Assembly: GCA_029204225.1 (NCBI GenBank)
Contig: CM055101.1
Span: 7,947,316-8,011,315, forward strand
From: Diphasiastrum complanatum
Lineage: Eukaryota > Streptophyta > Lycopodiopsida > Lycopodiales > Lycopodiaceae
Length of the DNA stretch: 64,000 nucleotides
Reading direction: 5' to 3'
Shown: positions 45,145-57,063 of the stretch, piece by piece
Position numbering within the stretch: position 1 is the stretch's first letter
How the letters are laid out: every line of letters starts with the position of its first letter
Notes under the pieces: generated by a model
Seen by the model: only the letters and a program-made list of their open reading frames with translations
What the model was told of the DNA's origin: nothing
Databases searched by the model: none
Program-made: the position numbers and the translations under genes

Positions 45145-46040
45145 AGCAATGGCTTCAATCAGTAGCATGCAGAGCAAGATCTACACAATACTTGATTCTT
45201 TAGGATCTAACTTTCTAGCCTAGAAAGTTAAGACATCTTTGATACTCAAGGGAAAAGGACTCTTCCCCTGGGTGGATGGCACAGAAGAAATGCCTACGAC
45301 AACAGGCAAGGGGCTACACGAGTGGAGGGAGAAAAACGACAAGGCAGTAGCCTTGCTATTATCTTCCATCGAAGATAGTCTCACACTTGACCTGGCAACA
45401 CTCTCCAAAACTAAGGAGATGTGGGATGCATTGCTCACCAGATTTCAGACGAAATCAAGAAGTCAAATCATGATGCTGGAAGATCAGCTAACAAATTTGC
45501 AGTGGAATGGAAAAGACCTCATTTCTTTCGTAAGAAAGATGAAGGATCTGTTTCTTTTACTACAAAACTCTGGAGCAGAGAACGCTCTGTTAGCTGAGAA
45601 TCAACTTGCATACCTGTTGAGAGCCTTACCCAGATCATTCCAGACAACGAGAACCCTACTCGCGAAAGATCCTACCATGAACCTTGAAAAGGCGATTGTC
45701 GAGATTTGAGAAGCAGTCGAGGCCAGAGAATATCTTGATTACAAAGATGGTTCTAACCAAGCCCTCTACGACAGCAAAGAAAAATCCAAGAAACAATTTA
45801 AGCCTAAGAGGGAGTCAAATCAAAGGCAGGATCGTGACCAGCAAGTAAAGGAGATCCAAGAGCAATTGGAAGACCAAAGGGAGGTCGAAACAACAAGGTG
45901 CAGACAAGAAGACTTGCGTGAGATGCAGAAGAGACGGGCATACAATAGATACATGCTGGCTCAATCCCAAGTTTGAGTGTATCCATTGCCATAAGAAGTG
46001 TCACGCAGCCATGGATTGCCACCAGAACCCGAGAAACAAA
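45145..46040 (+). pseudogene. Gag of element D
   Basis: It likely starts at ATG near 45149 (MASISSMQSKIYTILDSLGS), with a TAG near 45222. The open part (45239-45709) reads WREKNDKAVALLLSSIEDSL, SKTKEMWDALLTRFQTKSRS, LLRALPRSFQTTRTLLAKD, the UBN2-type gag. After a stop at 45709 the frame shifts and ends in two zinc-knuckle-like units, CRRDGHTIDTC and CIHCHKKCHAAMDC (45918-46020). The gag differs from those of C, E and J and belongs to another copia lineage. Confidence 0.83.
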
Positions 46041-46099
46041 TCAGCACAGAACAGACAGGAGAACAACAACAGTTCATCCTATGTCGAGGAGCCCGAGAG

Positions 46100-47490
46100 C
46101 TCGAGGATGGGCGAAGAAAGAACGAATAGAAATTGTTTGACTGCCTACATCTGTGAAGATGTGTGTGCAGCATCAACATCTGACACACATGAGGTGATCC
46201 TAGATTCAGGAGCCACCTCACACTTTGTGACATCAAGACAAATCATTTCTGATTTTAGAAGTGCAGATCCTTCAAGATTCATAGTTCTTGGAGATGGATC
46301 TAGACATCAAGTGAACGGTATTGGTTCACTATGGCTCAACACAAACAACAAAGACAGACGACTCGAAGACGTTCTATTTGTGCCTAGTCTACAACAAGAC
46401 TTGCTCTTTGTAAAGAATAGCAGATGCAGGGATGTGTGTGACATTTTTTGATGAAGCATGCAATGTGATTGATGCCAGTACCAGTACTTTGATCGCTCAA
46501 GGCAGAAGGAAAGAGAACCTATATCATCTGAAGGTATGTCTACCTGTAGATCAAGTGCGTCAGACTCATGACGACTCGCCAGACACTCTATGGCACAGAA
46601 GACTCTGCCACATGAACTTAATGGCACTTTGCCAAGCAAGCCATCATGGAGCGATAACAAGGGTCAGCATCTTGAATGAAACTAGTTCGACCACCTGTGT
46701 TGCATGTTTAAAAGGCAAGATGTCGTGCACTCCATTCATCAAAGACTCCTACAGAATGACAAAGATTCTAGAGCTAGTGCATTCTGACATCTAGGGACCA
46801 TTCAATGTGATCTTAGTAGGAGGTTCAAAGTATTATATGATCTTCATTGATGATTATAGCAAATTTGCCAAAGTGTATTTTATTCAGAATAAATCTGAAG
46901 CACTTGATAAATTCACAGAATATGTGAATTGGGATGAGAGATGTATAGGCAACAAAGTGAAACAGATCAGAACAGATCGAGGTGGCGAATACATCTCGAA
47001 TCGCTTCACTGACTTCTGCAATGATCGTGGCATCATTCACAGAAGAACTGTAGCCTACACACCGTAGCACAATGGTATTGCTGAGCGAAAGAACAGGACC
47101 CTGATGGAAGTAGCCAGATGCATGATGGCCTATTCAAAGGATCCAAGGGCACTGTGGGCTGAAGTAGTATCTATAGCCGCATACATCCAGAACAGAACAG
47201 GCAAGTCTGGTGTCACACACACGACACCACATGAGCTATGGTGGGGTAGAAAGCCCAACTTGTCTCACGTTAGAATCTTTGGTTGTGAAACTTACGCACA
47301 TATTTATGATAAGCTTCAAAAGAAGCTTGATGAAAAAGCCGAACAAGGATTTCTGGTAGGTTATGACAACACTTCGTCATACTACAGAATCTACATGCCA
47401 GACACAAACACTATGAAAACAATGAGAGATGTCAGATTCGATGAGAGCAAGACAATGACAAATGACGATCCTGTCAGCTATAAAATTTTG
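46100..47490 (+). pseudogene. Protease and integrase of element D
   Basis: Protease box: EVILDSGATSHFVTSRQ (about 46193-46245), then LEDVLFVPSLQQDLLFV. Integrase: LWHRRLCHMNLMAL...CVACLKGKM (HHCC), LVHSDI followed by a TAG (46792-46794). Then KYYMIFIDDYSKFAKVYFIQ, RTDRGGEYISNRFTDF, TP-stop-HNGIAERKNRTL (TAG at 47065-47067), LWAEVVSIAAYIQNRTGK and VRIFGCETYAHIYDKL. The two stops each replace one conserved codon (the second a Gln). Otherwise D, D and E are present. Confidence 0.88.
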
Positions 47491-48940
47491 GAGAGACAGT
47501 ACTATGACCTGCCGCCAATGACAGAGGGAGCAGAAGACAAACACAAAAACGAAAATTTTAGAGTCGTCTCCCATTCGAACGATGAATCTGACGAAGAAAG
47601 ATTCGAGAGGCAGCCTACTGCTGTAGAACTTGTAAACCATGGTTCTGGACCGAGCAGAACAGACAAAGACAAAGGCATAGCTGTTCCACGAGGATCTCCT
47701 AGAAGGTCGACAAGACGACGAAGAGCGCCAACAAGATATGTGCTAGGTAGTTCAGCTTCTACATCAGAAGTGTTTTGCCGATTCAGTGGCAAACCACAGA
47801 CTTTCGAGGAAGCGATTGAAAGTCCAGAAAAGGACAGATGGATCCAAGCCATGAACAAAGAGATGGAGTTCATGAGGAAGAACCAGATATGGACGCTGGA
47901 GCCATTACCACATAAGCACAAGATTGTCAAATACAAATGGGTCTTCAAGCTCAAATACAAACCAGATGAAAATGTGACAAAATACAAGGCAAGACTGGTA
48001 GCGAAATGTTTCTCTCAGAGATATGGTATTGACTACTCTGAAACCTTCTCTCTTGTTGTCAAACATTCGTCCCTACATCTATTATTTGCATATGCAGCAC
48101 ATTGTGGATGAGAAGACAGCCTTCTTGCATGGCGAACTAGACGAAGAGGTCTATATGGATCAACCCCCAGGATATGTCTCAAATTCACTTCTTGACTATG
48201 TATGCAGAATGCATAGAAGCATCTACGGTCTGAAACAATCAGCCCGACAATGGTACAAGAAGAAAGATCAAGCCCTAAAATCATTAGGATTCAAGCCTCT
48301 GTTGGCTGATTCCAATGTATATGTCAGAGTTACAGATGTGCAGATCATCATTGTGGTTGTGTATGTGGACAACACTCTAATACTTTGGGATGTTGAGCTG
48401 CAAAGGAGCAAACACTCAATGCTTGCAGGGACGGTGCTGACAAATGATGATTGTCCAGAGACTGAGGAAGAAGGAGAACAAATGCAGCTCACACCTTACA
48501 AGAAGCTGATAGGATCACTGATGTACCTTGCAGACAACACACGTCCTGATATTGCTTATGCAGTATCTAGGATGAGCCAATTCTGCACGAATCCATACTC
48601 GACACATTGGAAGATTGCAAAACAAATTTTGCAATATCTTCAATTAATGAGGGATTACGGCTTGTGCTATTGTCGTGATGCAGGTTTCAGGATGCTTTCC
48701 TAAAACAATGCTAGTTGGGCATCTCTCAAGGATGACTGTAAAAGCGTCTCAAGAGAGTGCACTATCGCATCAGGAGCAGCAGTTCTCTAGGTCAGCAAGA
48801 AGCAGACCATCGTAGACCAGTCATCATGTGAAGCAGAGTACGTTGTAGTAACAAAGATGGCCAACGAGATAATCTGGCTAAGACAGTTCCTGGACGAATT
48901 GGGCAAAACAAGGAACAAGCCCCTGGTCTTGTAGATGGAC
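47491..48940 (+). pseudogene. RT and RNase H of element D with internal deletion
   Basis: RT begins in the long ORF to 48111 (RWIQAMNKEMEFMRKNQIWT, KYKWVFKLKYKPDENVTKYK). It shifts frame near 48060 and continues HGELDEEVYMDQPPGYVSNS, SIYGLKQSARQWYKKKDQ and VVYVDNTLILWDV, where the second Asp of YVDD is changed to Asn. Directly after it comes MLAGTVLTNDDCPETEEEGE, so the about 60-codon connection segment seen in element G (AEVKGDISK to GANTP) is deleted. RNase H to about 48940 has several stops. Inactive. Confidence 0.86.
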
Positions 48941-49971
48941 CGAAGGAGCTTAAAGACGAAGGCAAAGCCCGAACAAGACACGAAGCCAAACAACACCCGA
49001 AGACCGAAAGGTGGCAGATCTTCATGCTCCAGGTACAACCAAGATCAAGCAAGTACCAAGAGGAGAACCTCCTCCACGGACGATGCTGATGGAATTCGGA
49101 GCACCATTGGAACGTGCCTAACCAGCCGTTTTTGTAATCAGAGATTAGCTTAAACCTTTTTCTCTCTATCTATTTAAACAAATTAAACATGAGAGAATTG
49201 GTTGAACATCAAATTGATTGAATACCAATGTGATCTAGGCATAGGACTGCCAGCCGATGTCCAAGAAGTCCGCTAACAAGCGAGACAATCTGACATTATT
49301 CGTGAGAGACATAGCTTCTCTTACACTGACGCGCTATATGGGTTTTTCACATAACACCCTTGTAAGAAATGATCATTGGTAATATAGTAGCTTAAATGCA
49401 CATGTAGTTTTAACTTGAATGATATCAAATGCATGGATGTCTAATTCTTGTCTATACATGTTCAATAGTTTATTCTTTATCGGTTCATCTTTGTCAAATG
49501 CTTAACCTAATTATAGCGTAGGTTGGCAATGTTTGTCTACACCATGGAGGATTGTAGATTTGATCTAGCAGGCAGTAGCCGGCATACAAAATCAAATTCC
49601 ATCCGGGTTGTCTTTCCACTTCAACAAGAATGTACTTAGGATAAGCTGATCATGAATCAATCTTCTAAGATGAAGAATTTCTGCTGCCAGTGTTACTACA
49701 CTCAAGGAACATGTTGAAGTTATCACTTCAAGAAATTCTTTTCATTTGTTGATATTAATCAGAGTGCAATTTATGCCTTACTATTGTATCATTCTATTGA
49801 ACATTTGTGTGAATCATTCGTCTTGATTATTTTGCTGCTAACTGACGTACTTCCGATCCTAAACTGTCATCGCTCAAGCTTCCACTGCCAGTCATCACGA
49901 TCTGATATCAGAGTTCTGTTTCTCTAAGTTCTCTACTAATCCGATATCAGCCATACTCTCAATTTTTGACA
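48940..49971 (+). repeat. LTR upstream of element F
   Basis: About 1 kb, left border approximate. AGTCCGCTAACAAGCGAGAC and CCATGGAGGATTGTAG-type text match the L1-family LTR distantly (38850 and 39120 regions). It ends TTTTTGACA before the PBS. It follows D's RNase H directly, so it stands between two internal regions. Confidence 0.65.
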
Positions 49972-50026
49972 TGGTATCAGAGCTCATTTTTGATAACATT
50001 CAGTTTTTAGACATGGTATCAGAGCG
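49972..50026 (+). other. Two PBS copies of element F
   Basis: TGGTATCAGAGCT at 49972-49984 and TGGTATCAGAGCG at 50014-50026, a 42 bp tandem duplication that includes the GACA LTR end. Confidence 0.88.
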
Positions 50027-50149
50027 GACAGTTTAGTAATCTACATTTCTACTATAGATTATCAGTCTTGTTTTTAGCAAGACATCGTTCTAGCAAGCGC
50101 GCAACTAACAATATTCCAATTTCGTTGTTTCTACCAACGATCTCACTCA

Positions 50150-51000
50150 ACATACCAGAATGGACCATCTTCTAGTTCATCTCTGATCAACAAACTCGAT
50201 AGAGAGAACTACCATCTCTGGAAGTTCAAGATGAAGGTCATGCTACTAGCCAAAGAATTGGAGGACATCGTTGATGGCACAAAACTCAAACTAGAAGGTG
50301 ATGCAACCATCATCACCAAATGGAGATTGAGAGATGGCAAGGCATTTTCCATGATTACTCTCAACATCAAGAATATCCAAATCATTCATATACGTGCTTC
50401 TCAGACTGCTAAGGATGCTTGGGACATTCTAGCAACCCTCTACAATATCAGAGATGTAACTTCCAAGCTTCACTTGAGGAAAAAACTCTTCAGCCTAAGA
50501 ATGTTTGATGTAGATAGTATTTGAGTCATCTCAACACTTTCAAGAATCTTATGGAGCAAATGACTGCAACTGGATCAATCATCGAAGATTCTGATGTTGT
50601 TATGACTCTATTATCGAGTCTACTTGAAGCCTATGGCAATTGGGTCATGGCAATTTCAACCCAGGAGCATCTCACTCTATCAAGAGTAATTTTGATGCTT
50701 CTACAAGAGGGGATCGGAATAACTGCATCCTCTCAAGCTCAAGATCAGATCCTCAAGCTCTACATTCAAACATAAATTAGAAGTTTAGATCCAGGAGGTC
50801 TACCAAGTCAGCTTATCTTGACAAGAATTTCAACATGCAGTCTGGAACAAATGGTTCTAGATCAAATTCAAACTCTTCATCATTCCAACCAATGTAGAAA
50901 CTATTCTAGAGATACTGTAAGAGGACTGGGCATGAAATCAAGGACTGCAGAACTCTAAAATACAACAACGAGAAGAAGAAGCAATTCCAATAACAAGCAT
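50150..51000 (+). pseudogene. Gag of element F
   Basis: From about 50180 (INKLDRENYHLWKFKMKVM) through the ORF 50231-50524, with DGTKLKLEGDATIITKWRLR and TAKDAWDILATLYNIRDVTS. A TGA at 50522-50524 is followed by SHLNTFKNLMEQMTATGSII and MTLLSSLLEAYGNWVMAIST to 50775. The zinc knuckle follows near 50912-50955 as CKRTGHEIKDC, missing its first Cys. Related to the gags of A and B. Confidence 0.83.
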
Positions 51001-51059
51001 ATAGTGCTACAACTAGTCACTCGATCCAGCAATAAGAGGAAGATGCAGCAGCCATCATG

Positions 51060-52045
51060 ACCAAGGTCAAAGAACAGTAGGATATAGATTTCAAGTATTC
51101 AACATATGATACACCATCAAGACTGGTTCAAGGACTACAAGTCATTCACCCACTCTCGATTTGTACAACTTGAAGACAACTCATCTCATTCTATTTCGGG
51201 CGAAGGAATAGTCAAAGTCGAATTTCATAAGGGTGAAGTCAAGTTGCTATCCAATGTTCTCCACATTTCAAATCTAACCAAGAATCTGCTCTCAGTTAGT
51301 AGAATCACTGATTTGGGTCGGAGGGTCGAATTCGATACAGACGGCTGCACAATTCTTGACAAATCTTGAGAAGTTCTAGCTTTCGAGAGAAGAAGCGGCT
51401 ATCTATACAAACTCATCCACTGCTATTCTTCTAATACTCAAGCCCTTCATACATCCACTTCTAAATCAACTGATATGTTTTGGCATTTTGGATTAGGCCA
51501 TCTCAATTTCAATAGTATTCAGCAAATGTCGACTCTGAATCTAGTGCAAGATATTCCTTCTGTTAGCAAGCCAACTTCTCCATGTGAAAGTTGTATTATC
51601 AGCAATCATGCTAGAAGTCCTTTTATTTCTGATTTAGTTCATACTTCCAAAGGTTCATAGCGACATTTGTGTCCCAATGCAGACTGCTTCGACGGGAGGA
51701 GCTCTCTATTTTCTTATTTTCATAGATGACTTCTCTGGAAGGACTGCTACTTATTTTTTGAAGAACAAATGAGAAGCATTCAAGTTCTTCAAGCAGTTCA
51801 AGGCATCTGTTGAAAATCAGACCCAGAGGAAGCTCAAAGCTCTACACACTGATAGAGGAGAATTTATCTCCACAGAATTCAAGGAGTTCTACAAGGCCAA
51901 CAGAATACATCAACAGTATACAACAGCTACTCACCTAGTCCAATGGTGTAGCTGAGAGGAAGAATCGGACACTCATCGAAAGTGCCAAGAGCATGCTGGC
52001 CCATGCCTCTCTTCCAAAGAACTTTTGGGTCGAAGCTATTACTAC
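51060..52045 (+). pseudogene. Protease and integrase of element F, truncated
   Basis: Protease part: RFVQLEDNSSHSISGEGIVK and LLSNVLHISNLTKNLLSVSR (51106-51369). GAG-pre-integrase: FWHFGLGHLNFNSIQQMSTL and CESCIISNHARSPF (51475-51660). Integrase core in changing frames: LIFIDDFSGRTATYFLKNK, TDRGEFISTEFKEFY (one Gly lost from DRGGEF) and AERKNRT-like text near 51950. Homology ends near 52045 at LPKNFWVEAIT. Confidence 0.82.
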
Positions 52046-52059
52046 AACAGCTTTTACAA

Positions 52060-53410
52060 GAGGATGGGCGATTTCCAAGGCTGTTTTTGAGCGTTTCCTT
52101 GAAAGATAATTTTTAAAATGAGTCACGGGGGGAGCGAAATGCTCGAGCCTTGGGTCCGGTATTTGGCCTCGGAATAAGCCTATCAAATTTGAACTTGGTT
52201 TTGAAACATTTATAGAGAAGGATATAGAGAGGGTTATAAATCCACTAGAAGGCCTCAGAACATACCTCGAAAAACTTAAGCTAATTTGAGGGGTATACTG
52301 AGATTGACGCTGTTATAAGCCTACCAAATTTGCACTTGTTTTTGAGACATTTATAGAGAGGGTCCAGGTGGCCAGAGGCATTCCAGGACACTCTGCTAAC
52401 TGAGACTGATGAAACAAAAGGCCCCTCAATATAAACCACAGTATAAAACAGAATGTACTTGGATCTCGCTTTTGGAATTTGTTACCTATTAACACATTGA
52501 ATTCCATTTTCTATCAACTTTGGTTGCCATATGCACAAGTGAATAAAGAAATTTATGTATCACAAAAAAATGATAATCACAAATTGTGTACTCACATGCA
52601 TCGACTTCTTGTTTGATGTCAACTAGTCAATTAATAAAGTGTAATTACATCTTTGAGGACTTTTTTAAATTTTTGCTTTAGAAAGCCTCGGTATTAGAGT
52701 CAAAAATATTTCAGAATGTTGTAGGATGGCTAGAGCTGACAAAAAAAGGGACAACAATAACATCTAGAGGCCAGTTATGATTGTAGGTATTTTCAACAGC
52801 ATGACATGGATAAATGAGCTAATTCTTTTCTTCAAAACTTGGATCCAACGGGTGATTAAAATTCAAACGATAGACAACTTATAAGCAATCTTAGACTTAA
52901 GCTCTCAATACCATTCTATGAATGCCTATACACTCTTGGGCAGGGAGAAAACATTGTTGTCCAAATGATCAAGGACAATATTGCTGAGCTGGAGAAGCAC
53001 CTGGTTGAGCTGTGGACACGTTCCTCACAATGAAGAGGAGATAAAACAAGTGGAATGATGAGCTCAATTTAACAAGGTGCATGCAAGCAGATACTATTGG
53101 TTGTTGTCTTAATCTAAATCTCAATAAAGAAGACTTACCAAAATTGTACTGTGATGTATAGATTTGGCTAAAAAAAGGCACAGTTTTGTGTCGTTAATAC
53201 TAAAAATGCACACAAAAGTGTGCATTTCAAGCACTTAATCAAAAAATCATATCTCATAATCTATGATGAATCACATTAAATCCTTTCACATGTGTTTCTT
53301 CATATATACATTTACTGATTAAAAATTTTGAGGCCTTTATTTTGAGGAAGTTACATGTAAGATATGGTGTGTCAAACATGTGGGGGTATTGATGAAACTT
53401 TGATATTTTC
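52060..53410. other. Non-coding region with a direct repeat
   Basis: An imperfect direct repeat of about 45 bp (ATAAGCCTATCAAATTTGAA and on) occurs at 52177-52222 and 52316-52362. No recognised gene. The remainder to 53410 is AT-rich with no structure I can name. Confidence 0.45.
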
Positions 53411-53420
53411 ATATATGGTA

Positions 53421-53717
53421 TGAGAAAGTCAACTAGTTTAGTCATATTTGCAACATTTGTTTATATGGCATTTGAGGCCAATTTCATATTAGACTTAGAG
53501 TTTGACTTTTCAAAGCTATATTAGTCTAAAAGCATTTAAATAAACACTTTTGGAAAGTGTGGAAAACTATAGAAGTCGAGTTTTAGTAGATTCAAATTTG
53601 AATGTTGTACATTGAATCTAGTCCCAAAAATAGTAGGGTTTTCATTGTGGAGGAAAACCACGTGGCAATTTAGGATTTGGACCTGTTATAAAAGAATGTA
53701 ACTCATGGAAAGAGGGA

Positions 53718-53791
<74 letters not shown>

Positions 53792-54048
53792 CTCATTCAT
53801 GCTTATACATGGTTCTCTTGGGTTCTACTATCCATTTGGTGCACTATACTCAATTCTATGTGTAGAATGATCATTAATTGCTATTTTCAGATCCACACGT
53901 GTGAAATATAGTAGCTTATTGTAATTGTATGAACAGAAACATTTTTTTATGTTTTGGTTCATGTATGATCAAGATCTATTAGAGTTTGCATCTCATTCTT
54001 ATAGTAGATGCTGATTTTTCTAGATTGGCAAGATTGATCTTTTTCACA
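53421..54048 (+). repeat. 5' LTR of mini-E
   Basis: 628 bp, containing a (CT)n run at 53720-53788 and CACACGTGTG at 53894-53903. Confidence 0.88.
53720..53788. repeat. (CT)n microsatellite in mini-E 5' LTR
   Basis: About 69 bp of CT. The sister LTR has only about 14 bp at the same place (54657-54670). Confidence 0.97.
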
Positions 54049-54352
54049 TGGTATCAGAGCTTGTGTTTCAGGTTATGAAGGAGGAAATCACATCTATCAA
54101 TGATTTGGAGAAGATATCAGTGCTAGAGCATGCTAGATTGGATTCTACACCAAAATTGAGTTTCTTGCATATGTACATTGGATCCTTTGTAGATCAAAAC
54201 CCTATATAGAGTTATAATCTTGATCAATTCCAATTTCACACATTTCATATTGGATTTGGCCGATTTTTGGATCATTGAAAAATCCTAAGTGGTGGCTATT
54301 AGATTGCATCAAGCTTTTGGCATTTGCATACCAAAACTAGTTGAAGAGAGAG

Positions 54353-54930
54353 TGTGAGAAATTCAACTAGTTTAGTCATATTTGCTACATTTTGTGTATA
54401 TGGCATTTGAGACCAATTTCATATTAGACTTAGAGTTTGACTTTTCAAAGTTATATTAGTCTAAAAGCATTTGAATAAACACTTTTGGAAAGTGTGGGAA
54501 ACTATAGAAGTCAAGTTTTAGTAGATTCAAATTTGAATGTTGGGTACATTGAATCTAGTCCCAAAAATAGTAGGATTTTCATTATGGAGGAAAACCAAGT
54601 GGCAATTTAGGTTTTGGACCAGCTATAAAAGGATAAAACTCGTGGGAAGAGGGATCACTCTCTCTCTCTTATGTCATTCATGCTTATACATGGTTTTCTT
54701 GGGTTCTACTATCCATTGGTGCACTATACTTGTATTATCTTGCATTTCTATGTGTAGAATGATCATTAGTTGTTATTTTTAGATCCACACGTGTGAAATA
54801 CAGTAGATTACTATAATTGTACGACCAACAAAATTATTTTATATTATGGTTCATGTATGATCAAGATCTATTAAAGTTTGCATCTCATTCTTAGAGTAGA
54901 TGTTGATTTTTCTACATTGGCAAGATTGGT
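54353..54930 (+). repeat. 3' LTR of mini-E, end truncated
   Basis: Starts TGTGAGAAATTCAACTAG after the PPT; CACACGTGTG at 54786-54795. Its end (GATCTTTTTCACA in the sister) is replaced from about 54930. Confidence 0.87.
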
Positions 54931-55320
54931 GATATGTCGTCTTTCTAACCCAAGATCATTTTATGGATTTAGATCTTTATGTTGGAAATGGTGAACTCTA
55001 AAACCATTCCCTGTCATTCCCCAAGTCACCGAATAGTCCAACCCCCTACCAAAAAGTTGAAGTGTTGAATAAGAATATCGGGCATGGCCGAACTATCGGA
55101 ACCATAGCTCATCAGGAAAGCCGAACCATCAGCCTCCTGACATCGGGCGTGAAGCTATCAAGCTATCATGCCCAACCACCAAAAGGCAACGTTACTAGAG
55201 AGGCAGTTAAGAAGAGATTTAGCAAAAACTCTCTTGTAATGATTGGTTAATCCTTCTTGTAATCTCACAATGTGAGACATAAGTAGAGGATAGAATCCAA
55301 ATAGAGACATACAGACAAAG
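54931..55320. repeat. LTR-like fragment
   Basis: TCGGGCATGGCCGAACTATC, GGCGTGAAGCTATCAAGC and GGCAACGTTACTAGAGAGG at 55076-55200 resemble 63620-63790 near the right edge of the window. It is probably part of the same LTR family. Borders unknown. Confidence 0.5.
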
Positions 55321-55755
55321 AGGTGGGTTTCACCGATTGTCATTGTTCCTAAGAAGAATGGAAAATTGATAATTTGTGTAAATCTCAAGGCCTTGAACAA
55401 AGTGACGTGAAAGGATCACTTTTCGTTGCCTTTTTTACTGAAAGCATTTTGGACCGCCTTGCTAGAGCGGAAGCTTATAGTTTTTTGGATGGATTTAGTG
55501 GATACAACCAGTTCAAGATAGCACCTACAGATCACCACAAAATAGCCTTTGCAACAGAATGGGGGACATGTGCTTACAAAGTAATGTTGTTTGGACTTTG
55601 TAATGCACCAAGTTCGTCCAATTGGCTTGCAGGAGCTAATAAGTATTTTTTTCCACACAAGTACGATTTCAATACGGAGCATCTAGAATTCATGGAGAAG
55701 GTGCAGTACCATCTCATCAAGGTACAACGCGAGGCTAACCAAAGCCCAAAGTGAA
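55321..55755 (+). pseudogene. Ty3/gypsy reverse transcriptase fragment
   Basis: The only gypsy-type coding sequence seen. WVSPIVIVPKKNGKLIICVN, LKALNKVT, then after a stop and frameshift AYSFLDGFSGYNQFKIAPTD, KIAFATEWGTCAYKVMLFGL and CNAP. The block SFLDGFSGYNQ carries the first catalytic Asp of gypsy RT. The YVDD box and everything after are missing: past CNAPSS the frame runs to a stop at 55752 over unrelated residues. Confidence 0.88.
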
Positions 55756-55807
55756 TAATCTCATGATCATGTGTTGTGGGACCGCCACCGATTTTGGTGA
55801 GGGATAC

Positions 55808-56590
55808 TGTTGGAGGGTTTCTGGATCCCGAGGCAACTCTAACCCTAGCTAATAAGTGAGAGAGATTTGGCACCCTGCGTGTGTAAGTCCAACCCGATGA
55901 TCACATAGTTATTTGATAATTAGAATGTCACTAAAAGGACTTTACGTCTTTTTATAGGACTTTGAATGTTGCAGGCCTAAATGTCAAGTTAGTAAATAAA
56001 GTTGGGACTCCCACCAAAATTGGTTTAAATTCAAATTCAAATTGGTTCCCTCCAATTTTGAATGAGTTCCCACTCTTTTTTAAATATGAATAGTTAGGGA
56101 GGTAGAAATGGACCAATAGGATCTTGAGGCCAAGGTCCTCTCCACTATAAAAAGGGACCAGCTCGAGTTTCCTCTGCATGCACATATTTTCATTTGAATA
56201 AAGCAAATTGGTTCTCTTGTGAAATGGATTTATGAATGTCCTTGCTCTCTATCACTTTTCCTCTATCTCTCATGTTTTCTTTGGATTAATTAATTGTTGG
56301 ATCTGAATGTTTTTGGGATTGTATGTTCTTATGATTTTTATGAGAGAGAAAGAGAGAGAGAGAGAGAAAGAGTAAGCCTTCTTCATTGTGGATCATAGTG
56401 TTACTAGTCGTAGTGTTAATGCTTAGGGTTAATGGATGTTAGAGTAGATGTGGATCTTCCATTCATGTTGAAATCTGAGATATGCTATCGCTCTCATGGG
56501 AACGAGCCTACACGTGACAACTAACTTCATCTCCTTGATGCTAGATTGCTTGGATGTTGGGTTGAGGATAGGTTAGGAAAGAAACCCAGT
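55808..56590 (+). repeat. Probable gypsy LTR with promoter
   Basis: Begins TGTTGGAGGGTTTCTGG just after the pol remnant. It has a TATA box CTATAAAAAGGG near 56144-56155 and a poly(A)-like AATAAAG near 56198. A GA-rich stretch lies at 56342-56372. It is cut at about 56590 by the E-family fragment. Confidence 0.6.
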
Positions 56591-57063
56591 ACAATAGCAG
56601 GTCCAAACCCTATTTGGCCACTTGGCTTTCCCTCCAAAATGTAAACCCTACTATGTTTGGGTCTAGATTCAATGTACCCAACATTCAAATTTGAATCTAC
56701 TCAAACTCGACTTCTAACTTTCTCACACTTTCAAAAGGTGTTTATTCAAATGCAATTTAGACTAATGAACTTTGAAAAGTCAATCTCTTAGTCTAATATA
56801 AAGTTGGTCTCAATTTGCCAGATATAAAAATATAACAAATATGATTAAACTAGTTGAATCTTTCACACTCCCTCTTTAACTAGTTTTAGCATGGACTTTG
56901 ATAACACTCCAAGTGAAGTCCTATGCTTCATGAACAAGTCCTTTCCCAATGCTTTGGTGAAGATATCAATTACACATTCCCTTGAGGACACATGTTGAGG
57001 CTCCACCTCCTTTGCAATGACTTGCTCCCTCACAAAGTGATATTGCACCTCAATATGTTTGCT
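56591..57063 (-). mobile_element. E-family 3' end: partial LTR and RNase H tail
   Basis: 56591-56867 matches the inner part of E's 3' LTR (AGCAGGTCCAAACCCTATTT and on). The PPT and the RNase H tail follow on the minus strand, SKHIEVQYHFVREQVIAKEV and IDIFTKALGKDLFMKHR. Homology ends at about 57063. Confidence 0.86.

Larger units (their letters stand above)
45037..48940 (+). mobile_element. Interior of copia element D
   Basis: Continues the PBS broken by E (TCAGAGCCTACC), then leader, gag, protease, integrase, RT and part of RNase H on the + strand. Together with the LTR at 38256 it forms one element. It stops within RNase H at about 48940, where a different LTR starts. Confidence 0.87.
53421..54930 (+). 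mobile_element. Mini-E: LTR-PBS-leader-PPT-LTR without any coding region
   Basis: The 5' LTR 53421-54048 and 3' LTR 54353-54930 (last about 15 bp missing) are of the E family in + orientation. Between them are 304 bp: the PBS TGGTATCAGAGCT (54049-54061), a leader like that of E (reverse complement of 44060-44370), and the PPT ACTAGTTGAAGAGAGAG. Everything from gag to RNase H is gone. The layout is that of TRIM-type elements. Confidence 0.88.

Noticed and set aside
47377-47987. Minus ORFs opposite the integrase/RT of element D
   Set aside because: Antisense shadows of a clear copia coding region.
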